Below are positions 1-5,102 of a stretch of DNA of 5,102 bases, piece by piece. The translations under genes were made by a program, and so were the position numbers. The first letter of the stretch is position 1. Each line of letters opens with the position of its first letter. This DNA comes from Caldilineae bacterium (GTDB lineage Bacteria; Chloroflexota; Anaerolineae; J102), in assembly GCA_003694905.1 (NCBI GenBank), contig RFJM01000534.1, forward strand, positions 1 to 5,102, written 5' to 3'. The notes under the pieces are model-generated. The model was given only the letters and a program-made list of their open reading frames with translations, was not told the DNA's origin and ran no database searches.

Positions 1-118
1 CAGTCGGCGCATCCCAATACCGGCTCACAGCCTATCAACCGACCGCGACGCTGCAATCCCATACTTATGGCATTCCGGAGCGGTGCTTACCGCCCTTCAT
101 GACCGCGTGACGCTGCCT

Positions 119-135
119 GCCGGGATGCCGGCTTT
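119..135 (+). terminator. Small hairpin, possible weak terminator
   Basis: GCCGG (119-123) and CCGGC (128-132) form a perfect 5-bp stem around a 4-nt loop, followed by only three T residues (133-135). It lies 8 nt after the stop at 108-110 of one possible upstream reading frame. The stem is short and the T tract minimal, so termination is a guess. The first arm could also pair with a second CCGGC slightly downstream. Short GC palindromes like this arise by chance in GC-rich DNA. Confidence 0.15.
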
Positions 136-299
136 GTCGAGACCGGCGGACGTGTCGGAGCTGCCAGGGGGAGTCGGCCGGAGAGAGCACGGTAAGAGAC
201 CATGACTTCTTCCACGCAAGCGCGTGCCCAGTCCGCCCCGCGTCAGAGCCCGGTGAAAAACACATTCCGCTTTGCCAACATCCTGTCGCGGCATCCCAT

Positions 300-304
300 A
301 AGGA
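300..304 (+). promoter_or_regulatory. Candidate ribosome binding site favouring the moxR start at 316
   Basis: AAGGA ends 11 nt before the ATG at 316. The spacing is slightly long but usable. The alternative ATG at 202 has only AAGAG 3 nt upstream and a GGAGAGAG run about 14 nt upstream, neither a good match. This site, together with the place where family similarity begins, is the main reason for preferring 316. Confidence 0.4.
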
Positions 305-315
305 CCCCAGACGAC

Positions 316-1320
316 ATGACTTATTCACCAACGCCGCACACCCCAAGGGTCTCCTGGTCCCCTTCCGCGCGCACGGATCATTTCATCCCCGCGCTGGTCG
401 ATGAGATCGGCAAGGTCTTGGTCGGGCAGGAAACCCTGGTGAGCCGCGTGCTCATCGCCCTGTTGGCCGACGGCCACATCCTGCTGGAAGGAGTGCCCGG
501 CCTTGCCAAGACCCTGACTATCCAGACCGTGGCCGAGGCGGTGGCGGCCCAATTCTCGCGCATCCAGTTTACACCCGATCTGCTCCCGGCCGACCTGGTA
601 GGCACGCAGATCTACAATCCCCGCACGGCCGAATTCACCGTACACAAAGGGCCGATCTTCGCCAACCTGGTCCTGGCCGATGAGATCAACCGGGCGCCGC
701 CGAAGGTGCAGAGTGCTTTGCTGGAAGCCATGCAGGAAAGGCAGGTCACCATCGGCGACGAGACCTTCAAGATGCATGACCTGTTCATGGTCATGGCCAC
801 ACAAAACCCCATCGAACAAGAAGGCACCTACCCTCTGCCCGAGGCGCAACTCGACCGCTTCATGCTCAAGGTGCATGTGGGTTACCCCAGCCGGGATGAG
901 GAACGCCTGATCATCGAACGCATGACCGCGCCGCACCAGCCGGCTGCCCGGCCGGTGGTGAATGTCTATACCATCCTCAATGCGCGCAATACCGTCAATC
1001 AGATCTACGTGGACGACAAGATCAAGGAGTACGTGCTGGACCTGGTGGCGGCCACACGGACACCCAAGGGCAAGGGCCTCAGAGATCTGCGGCCTTTCAT
1101 CGCCTTTGGCGCCTCCCCGCGCGCCAGCATCAACCTGGTCAAGGCAGCGCGCGCTTACGCTTTCCTCTGCGGCCGTGACTACGTCATCCCCGAGGACATC
1201 AAAGAAATCGCTCACGACGTGCTCAGACACCGCATCATCACCACCTACGAAGCCGAAGCACAGAACGTCACCACCGATCAGATCATCAGCACCATTCTCG
1301 ACCACATCCCTGTACCCTGA
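316..1320 (+). CDS. moxR: MoxR-family AAA+ ATPase
   Basis: This is a cytosolic ATPase of the MoxR branch of AAA+ proteins, which act as chaperone-like motors on VWA-domain partners. It has 334 residues from this start, normal for the family. The order is an N-terminal segment with VGQ, Walker A GVPGLAKT (59-66, Lys65), Walker B LVLADE (118-123, Asp122 and Glu123) followed by INRAPPKVQSALLEAMQE-type family sequence, sensor 1 in MATQNP (Asn164), EAQLDRF (176-182, probable arginine finger region), and sensor 2 in GASPRAS (Arg269) leading into the helical lid. All catalytic motifs are intact, so an active ATPase is expected. No membrane segment is present. An ATG at 202 would add 38 residues that look unlike the family; 316 is preferred because the extension is not family-like and AAGGA precedes 316. 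The DUF58 gene follows after 2 nt, a pairing typical of the MoxR-Bat cluster. The family call is very secure; the exact start is not. Confidence 0.96.
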   Translation: MTYSPTPHTPRVSWSPSARTDHFIPALVDEIGKVLVGQETLVSRVLIALLADGHILLEGVPGLAKTLTIQTVAEAVAAQFSRIQFTPDLLPADLVGTQIYNPRTAEFTVHKGPIFANLVLADEINRAPPKVQSALLEAMQERQVTIGDETFKMHDLFMVMATQNPIEQEGTYPLPEAQLDRFMLKVHVGYPSRDEERLIIERMTAPHQPAARPVVNVYTILNARNTVNQIYVDDKIKEYVLDLVAATRTPKGKGLRDLRPFIAFGASPRASINLVKAARAYAFLCGRDYVIPEDIKEIAHDVLRHRIITTYEAEAQNVTTDQIISTILDHIPVP

Positions 1321-1322
1321 CC

Positions 1323-2261
1323 ATGGCTCTGGCTTCCATCCGACGCCGCCGCGGCCAATCCGGTTCCCTGCCCATGCCCGGTGAAGACCTGTCCAAACGC
1401 ATCCACGAGATCGAGATCCGCACGCGCAAATTGGTGGACAGCGAATTCGCGGGCGAATATCATTCTATCTTCAAAGGTCGCGGCATGGACTTCGAAGAAG
1501 TGCGCCAATACCAGGTCGGCGATGACATCCGCACCATCGACTGGAATGTCACTGCGCGCGCGGGCACACCCTACGTCAAGCAATTCGTGGAAGAGCGCGA
1601 CCTGACGGTCATGCTTCTGGTGGACGTCAGCCCCTCCCTGCTGTTTGGATCGGTACGGCGCTACAAGCTGGAACTGGCCGCCGAGATCTCGGCCGTGCTG
1701 GCGCTAGCAGCCAATGCCAATAACGACAAAGTGGGGTTGCTGCTTTTTTCCGACCGGGTGGAGAAGCTGGTGCCGCCGCGTAAGGGCCGCAAACACGCCT
1801 TGCGGCTTGTGCGCGAGGCCCTGGCAGCGCGGCCCGCGGGACAGGGCAGCGACATCGCGGTCGCCCTGCGCATGGCCGACCAGATCCTCAAGCGGCGCAG
1901 CATCATCTTCCTCCTCTCCGATTTTCTGATGGACCCGGCCACATACCAGAGCGTGTTGGGCAAGGCCAATCTGCGTCACGAGGTCATCGCCATCCGCCTG
2001 GCCGATCCCCTGGAAGAGGAGTTGCCCGAGATAGGCTTGCTGGTGCTACAAGACCCCGAATCGGGAGAGAGTATGTGGATCGACACGGCCGATCCCATGT
2101 GGCGGGCCGGATTCGCGCAACGGGTCCAGGCCGCGCGCCTGGCGCGAGAAGCCGTGTTCCGCAAGACCAAAGTCGATTTTCTATCGCTGCGCACCGATGA
2201 AGACTACATGGAGACGCTGGTCTCCTTCTTCCGAAGTCGCGCAAGACGGCTTCCCCACTGA
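1323..2261 (+). CDS. DUF58 family protein (VWA-like), probable MoxR partner
   Basis: This 312-residue protein belongs to the DUF58 family, which usually sits directly after moxR and is thought to be a VWA-like partner of the ATPase. The family signature is clear: GRGMDFEEVRQY (52-63), then DDIRTIDW (67-74) and an Ala-Arg pair (78-79). A VWA-type fold follows with DVSPS (101-105) as the MIDAS motif, Ser176-Asp177 in QGSDI at the usual second metal-loop position, and Asp200 in LLSDF as the third. It has no signal peptide or membrane helix, so it is the short soluble type rather than the one with two N-terminal helices. It starts 2 nt after the moxR stop with no visible Shine-Dalgarno sequence, suggesting translation coupled to moxR. 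An in-frame ATG at 1374 would remove a basic 17-residue N-terminus and cannot be excluded. The biochemical role of DUF58 proteins is not established. Confidence 0.94.
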   Translation: MALASIRRRRGQSGSLPMPGEDLSKRIHEIEIRTRKLVDSEFAGEYHSIFKGRGMDFEEVRQYQVGDDIRTIDWNVTARAGTPYVKQFVEERDLTVMLLVDVSPSLLFGSVRRYKLELAAEISAVLALAANANNDKVGLLLFSDRVEKLVPPRKGRKHALRLVREALAARPAGQGSDIAVALRMADQILKRRSIIFLLSDFLMDPATYQSVLGKANLRHEVIAIRLADPLEEELPEIGLLVLQDPESGESMWIDTADPMWRAGFAQRVQAARLAREAVFRKTKVDFLSLRTDEDYMETLVSFFRSRARRLPH

Positions 2262-2282
2262 CTGCTGCTTGTCTCCAGATCC

Positions 2283-3278
2283 ATGAAGGCCCGACAGCTT
2301 CTCCACTTCCTCGCCGTCCTGCTCTTGGCTGTTCTGTCGCTGGCTGCGCCGGCAGGCGCGGCCGGCCCCGTTCAGGCCACGCTGGATGTGCCCGCGAAGG
2401 AGCTTGCCGTGGGAGAGCCCATCCTCCTCACCCTCCAGGTTGTTCACCCGCCCGACCATCGGGTCGTGCCACCGGATCTGGGAGAGCAGTGGGGAGCCTT
2501 CGTGGTCGTCTCGCAATCCGAGCCGGCAACGATCCGCAATGGTGACGGCACCGTCACCACGAGCATGATTATCGACACGCGGCTGTTTGCGCCCGGCTCC
2601 TTCACCACGCCTCGGCTTGTCATCGATCTGGAGGAGGAGGGCGGCGGCAGGAGCCAGATAACGGTCGCGCCCGTCACCGTGCACATCCTCTCCTCCCTGG
2701 CAGCCGACGATCTGGAACTGCACGACCTGAAACCCCAGGCATCATTGCCCACCACGGCCCTGTGGTTGCAGATCCTGGGGCTCACCCTGTTCCTCCCCTT
2801 CGCGCTGGCCCTCCTCCATCGCGCGGCCATCCGCCGCGACAACAAAGCGGGGCCCGAGTTACTGCCCGCCGATCTGGCCATGGCCGAACTGGACCGCATC
2901 GCTGCCCTCCACCTGCCCGAGAAAGGCCAGGCCCGCGAATACTGCACCCTGCTGTCGCAGTGCGTGCGCCGATATCTGGAACAGGAATTCGCGGTTCCTG
3001 TCGCCGAACGCACGACCAGCGAGATCAGGGGGGCGCTCCTTCGAGAAGGCCTCGTGCCGGAAGTGGTGCAGGCGTTCGGCCAGTTCCTGGCCATGATGGA
3101 TACGGTACGCTTCTCCCAATACACCGTGGATCTGGCCACCGCCGATTATCTTATGCTCCTGGCACGCAGGCTCTTCGAACACGAGGCCGCGCACCATCGC
3201 CGGCCATCGGCCCTGTCGGCCGATGGCGAGAAGCCCCGGACGAAGCGCTCCAATCCGTCCCAAGACAAGCCGGCATGA
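2283..3278 (+). CDS. Membrane protein with BatD-like exported domain and DUF4381-like cytosolic domain
   Basis: This 331-residue protein appears to span the inner membrane. Residues 1-28 form a signal peptide (basic start, hydrophobic 6-21, Ala/Gly cleavage region, no lipobox Cys). Residues 29-150 look beta-rich; the segment FAPGSFTTPRLVID (102-115) resembles the first domain of BatD proteins. LKPQASLP (149-156) leads into one membrane helix (about 158-178), followed by basic HRAAIRR, which places the C-terminal part in the cytosol. Residues 195-300 are helical and match the DUF4381-type pattern: YCTLLSQCVRRYLEQEF (220-236), ERTTSEI (242-248) and DTVRFSQY (273-280). The tail after 300 is polar and poorly conserved in appearance. 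The start is supported by the signal peptide; no clear ribosome site is visible in the 21-nt gap after the DUF58 gene. The stop overlaps the batA start as ATGA. It may connect the cytosolic ATPase/DUF58 pair to the exported VWA domains, which is inference. The symbol batD is withheld because full BatD proteins are longer. Confidence 0.85.
   Translation: MKARQLLHFLAVLLLAVLSLAAPAGAAGPVQATLDVPAKELAVGEPILLTLQVVHPPDHRVVPPDLGEQWGAFVVVSQSEPATIRNGDGTVTTSMIIDTRLFAPGSFTTPRLVIDLEEEGGGRSQITVAPVTVHILSSLAADDLELHDLKPQASLPTTALWLQILGLTLFLPFALALLHRAAIRRDNKAGPELLPADLAMAELDRIAALHLPEKGQAREYCTLLSQCVRRYLEQEFAVPVAERTTSEIRGALLREGLVPEVVQAFGQFLAMMDTVRFSQYTVDLATADYLMLLARRLFEHEAAHHRRPSALSADGEKPRTKRSNPSQDKPA
3203..3227 (+). 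repeat. Perfect 10-bp inverted repeat (hairpin) upstream of batA
   Basis: GCCATCGGCC (3203-3212) and GGCCGATGGC (3218-3227) are exact reverse complements around a 5-nt loop (CTGTC). The hairpin lies inside the variable C-terminal tail of the preceding gene, over codons 307-315, and ends 47 nt before the batA ATG. No T run follows, so it is not a standard terminator. It could slow mRNA decay or affect translation across the junction. It might equally be a remnant of a short palindromic repeat or a chance GC palindrome. The pairing is seen directly; any function is inferred. Confidence 0.5.
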
Positions 3279-4261
3279 ACATCATCTTCGCTGCACCGGA
3301 ACGTCTGCTCCTGCTGGTGTTGCCCCTGTGGTTACTCGTGCGCTATGTGCGCCGGCAACGCCGCAATCGACACGCGTTCCTGATCTACCCCGCCGTTCAA
3401 CTCCTGCGGGGATTGCCCGCTTCCCGCCGGATACGCTGGCGTTTTCTCCCCGCGGTCTTGCGCTTGCTTGCCCTGGCGCTGATCATTGTAGCGTTGGCCC
3501 GGCCACAGACCGTCCACAGCAGCCAGCGTCTCAGCGGCGAGGGGTTGGACATCGTGCTGGTGCTCGACATCTCGGGCAGCATGAAGCTGCGGTTGGATGA
3601 TGCCAAGGCCGCCATCAACCGCTTTGTTGCCGGGCGTCCCTATGACCGCATCGGCATGGTCGTCTTTGCCAAACAGGCCTTTGTGCTCTTCCCGCTTACA
3701 CTGGATCATCGCTACGTGGCCGACGCGGTGGACCGCATGCAATTGGCGGAAGAACTGGGGCTGGAAGACGGCACTGCCATCGGGTTGGCGCTGGCCCATG
3801 CCGCACGCCTGCTGGTCAAGAGCGAAGCTCCCGGCAAGGTCATCGTGCTTTTGACCGACGGGGTCAACAACGCCGGCAATATTCACCCCATGACCGCAGC
3901 CAACATCGCCAAGGCGCTGGGCATCCGTTTGTATACCATCTTTACCGGTCGCAACGACACTTATCAGATCCTGCAGCGGGACGCCACCGGCCGTACGCGG
4001 GTGATCCTGAAGGACGGCTCGCGGGACGAGGCTTTCGTACGCCAGTTGGCCGAGATCACGGGTGGTCGCTATTATCACGTAGACGATCCCGGTGAGCTGC
4101 ATGCCATCTACGCCGATATCGACAAGCTGGAGAAATCAACCGTGGAACTGAAAGTATTCGGCCGGCACCTGGAGATCGCGAGCTGGTTCCTCGTGCCTGC
4201 TCTGTTGTTGTTGCTCACAGAGTTGGTACTACGCAGCACCTTGTTCAGGACATTCCCATGA
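3275..4261 (+). CDS. batA: BatA-like VWA-domain membrane protein
   Basis: This 328-residue protein has the BatA layout: a short N-terminus, membrane helix 1 (about 8-23), a very arginine-rich loop (about 23-55), helix 2 (about 57-75) ending in the typical ALARPQ, a VWA domain (about 92-290), and a C-terminal helix (about 304-320). The metal-site residues are complete: DISGSM (98-103), Thr167 in DGTAIG, and Asp195 in LLTDG. ITGGRYYHVDD and IYADIDKLEKS, near the end of the domain, are characteristic of BatA. The basic loop between helices 1 and 2 should stay in the cytosol, so the VWA domain faces outward. The start at 3275 gives the expected family length and overlaps the previous stop as ATGA. 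The frame stays open upstream to 2762, but that part reads as Pro/Arg-rich shadow of the preceding gene. No Shine-Dalgarno is evident, consistent with coupling. There are no cysteines. The batA/batB assignment follows the gene order and the canonical DxSGS motif. Confidence 0.92.
   Translation: MNIIFAAPERLLLLVLPLWLLVRYVRRQRRNRHAFLIYPAVQLLRGLPASRRIRWRFLPAVLRLLALALIIVALARPQTVHSSQRLSGEGLDIVLVLDISGSMKLRLDDAKAAINRFVAGRPYDRIGMVVFAKQAFVLFPLTLDHRYVADAVDRMQLAEELGLEDGTAIGLALAHAARLLVKSEAPGKVIVLLTDGVNNAGNIHPMTAANIAKALGIRLYTIFTGRNDTYQILQRDATGRTRVILKDGSRDEAFVRQLAEITGGRYYHVDDPGELHAIYADIDKLEKSTVELKVFGRHLEIASWFLVPALLLLLTELVLRSTLFRTFP
4247..4250 (+). promoter_or_regulatory. Ribosome binding site of batB
   Basis: AGGA lies 7 nt before the batB ATG, inside the last codons of batA. 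It is the best-placed Shine-Dalgarno match in the cluster. Together with the ATGA overlap it supports the batB start at 4258 and suggests batB can recruit ribosomes itself as well as by coupling. Confidence 0.5.
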
Positions 4262-5102
4262 GTTTCGCCCAACCCCTCTACCTGTATCTCGGTGCAGTAT
4301 TGCTCCCCGGCATGATTCTGTTCATGGTCGAGGTGAGGCGACGCCGCCGGCACTTGAGCAAACGGCTAGGAGATCCCGCGTTCGTACAGCAGCTAAGTGG
4401 CAGTCGCAATCCGGTCGCGGGTTTCTGGCGGTCTGTGATGTGGCTGCTGGCCTGCGCCGCCGTGCTGCTGGCCCTGGCCCGACCCCGGTGGGGCGAAGAC
4501 AGCCGCAGCACAACGCAGCGGGGCGCCCAGATCATCATCGGGCTGGATGTCTCGCCCAGCATGCTGGCCGCAGACGAGGCCCCCACCCGTCTCGACCGCG
4601 CCAAGACCGCGATTCGGGAGATGATTGCCAGGTCGCCCGGCGACCAGTTCGGCCTGGTGATCTTCTCGGGTGCGAGCTTCACCCTTGTCCCCCTGACATC
4701 CGATCGGGATGTCCTGTTCACTGCTGTGGAGCAGGCAGGTGTCGACTCCATCTCGCGGCGGGGAACCGTGCTCGCCGACGCCATCTACACCGCGGCGCGC
4801 GGCTTCAACGACGAGTTCCCCGGTCAGAAGGCCATTGTGCTCTTCAGCGATGGCGAAGATACCGAGACGAAACCCCTGAGCGCGGCCCGCTATGCCGCCG
4901 GTCGCGACATCCTGATCTACACGGTTGGATTGGGCAGCCCGCAGGGCGCCCCCATCCCGCTGTATGACGCAAAAGGCAACCTCACCGGCTTCAAGGAGGA
5001 CGCTCAAGGCAACGTCATTCATTCGGCGGTGAACGAGGCTCTGCTGCGGGCCATTGCCGAGGCAGGAGGCGGGGCCTATCGCCATGCGAGCGGTGCCGCT
5101 CG
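4258..5102 (+). CDS. batB: BatB-like VWA-domain membrane protein, 3' end beyond the window
   Basis: About 281 codons are present, and the frame is still open at the right edge. The protein has membrane helix 1 (about 6-25), a basic loop (EVRRRRRHLSKR), helix 2 (about 59-75) ending in ALARPRW, then a VWA domain. The metal-site residues are intact: DVSPSM (97-102) followed by LAADEAP and RLDRAK, a hallmark of BatB; Thr170 in RRGTVLADAI; and Asp198 in FSDGEDTE. Later, APIPLYD and the KEDAQGNVI segment match the usual end of BatB VWA domains, and GGGAYRHASG lies at the edge. A closing membrane helix is expected just beyond, as in BatA, sometimes followed by fused TPR repeats. The start overlaps the batA stop as ATGA. 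By the positive-inside rule the VWA domain faces outward like that of BatA, and the two may work as a pair. The Pro in DVSPS, instead of Gly in BatA, is normal for BatB. Confidence 0.93.
   Translation, partial: MSFAQPLYLYLGAVLLPGMILFMVEVRRRRRHLSKRLGDPAFVQQLSGSRNPVAGFWRSVMWLLACAAVLLALARPRWGEDSRSTTQRGAQIIIGLDVSPSMLAADEAPTRLDRAKTAIREMIARSPGDQFGLVIFSGASFTLVPLTSDRDVLFTAVEQAGVDSISRRGTVLADAIYTAARGFNDEFPGQKAIVLFSDGEDTETKPLSAARYAAGRDILIYTVGLGSPQGAPIPLYDAKGNLTGFKEDAQGNVIHSAVNEALLRAIAEAGGGAYRHASGAA

Larger units (their letters stand above)
1..315. other. Leader region with no confidently identified gene; possible tail of an upstream gene
   Basis: No complete gene is recognisable here. Three plus-strand frames are open at the left edge. 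One reads 35 codons to a TGA at 108-110 and gives a fairly balanced composition ending in PPFMTA. A second reads 67 codons to a TGA at 203-205, which overlaps the ATG at 202 as ATGA. The third stops at 100-102 and is Arg/Pro-rich, as out-of-frame reading of GC-rich DNA tends to be. The first two are both plausible C-terminal ends of an upstream gene, and I cannot choose between them or recognise a family. The stretch 202-315 is open in the moxR frame and may be its N-terminal extension. I see no convincing -35/-10 promoter pair, tRNA or repeat array. The minus-strand open frames here are rich in Trp, Cys and Ser and look like shadows. Confidence 0.45.

Noticed and set aside
325..1305. 326-codon minus-strand open frame opposite moxR
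   Set aside because: It mirrors almost exactly the moxR coding region. Long antisense frames are common opposite GC-rich genes. It has no recognisable motif and moxR itself is unmistakable.
2626..2655. GAG/GGC triplet-like run
   Set aside because: It simply encodes a short Glu/Gly-rich loop in the exported domain of the bridging protein. It is too short and irregular to be a meaningful repeat.
2181..2723. Minus-strand open frame spanning the DUF58/bridging-gene junction
   Set aside because: It crosses two good plus-strand genes and has no recognisable domain, so it is best explained as chance.
2762..3274. 171-codon in-frame extension upstream of batA
   Set aside because: It lies wholly inside the preceding gene in another frame, is Pro/Arg/Gly-rich, and would put a non-family segment before the N-terminal helix. 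The ATG at 3275 gives the normal BatA length and an ATGA overlap.
3332..4102. 256-codon minus-strand open frame opposite batA
   Set aside because: It is a shadow of a well-supported VWA gene, with no start context or family motif.
4393..5085. Minus-strand open frames and a plus-strand 4440-4967 frame over batB
   Set aside because: These overlap the clear BatB reading frame, which has all metal-site motifs. Their composition is Arg/Gly/Pro/His-rich, as expected for out-of-frame reading.
316..5102. Possible anti-phage MoxR-VWA conflict system
   Set aside because: Some MoxR-VWA sets are proposed defence modules, but this order (moxR, DUF58, BatD/DUF4381-like, batA, batB) is the housekeeping-type Bat cluster. 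There is no toxin, nuclease, transposase or integrase in view.
1..5102. CRISPR arrays, insertion sequences, tRNA or rRNA genes, riboswitches
   Set aside because: No regularly spaced repeats, transposase motifs, terminal inverted repeats or structured RNA signatures were seen on either strand.

Overview
The window is GC-rich bacterial DNA, strongly GC-biased at third codon positions. It carries one tightly packed, plus-strand gene cluster of the Bat ("Bacteroides aerotolerance") / MoxR-VWA type. The sequence does not fix the taxon. This gene order and the membrane topologies fit a diderm environmental bacterium (for example the FCB group or a similar phylum), but that is inference, and I see no rRNA, tRNA or other lineage marker.

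Layout: positions 1-315 hold no confidently identified gene; probably the 3' tail of an upstream gene plus the leader of the cluster. Then come a MoxR-family AAA+ ATPase (316-1320, possibly starting at 202), a soluble DUF58 protein with a VWA-like fold (1323-2261), a membrane protein joining a BatD-like exported domain to a DUF4381-like cytosolic domain (2283-3278), the VWA membrane protein BatA (3275-4261), and the 5' part of its paralogue BatB (4258 to the window edge). Gaps are 2 and 21 nt, then two ATGA stop/start overlaps, so the five genes are almost certainly one transcription unit. The unit probably continues to the right, where batC/batD/batE-type genes are usual.

How the parts may work together: MoxR ATPases typically act as chaperone-like motors with VWA-domain partners. 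Here the ATPase and DUF58 protein lack membrane segments and should be cytosolic. BatA and BatB have arginine-rich loops between their first two membrane helices, which places their VWA domains on the outer face of the inner membrane by the positive-inside rule. The third protein has a signal peptide, an exported beta-rich domain, one membrane helix and a cytosolic helical domain, so it is the natural candidate to link the two sides. All three VWA-type proteins keep a complete-looking metal-site (MIDAS) set. Bat genes have been linked to aerotolerance and envelope stress in some bacteria, but the molecular substrate is not settled.

The family content is known rather than novel. The less ordinary points are the two-domain bridging protein, a perfect 10-bp hairpin just before batA, the uncertain moxR start, and the scarcity of cysteine across the gene set.
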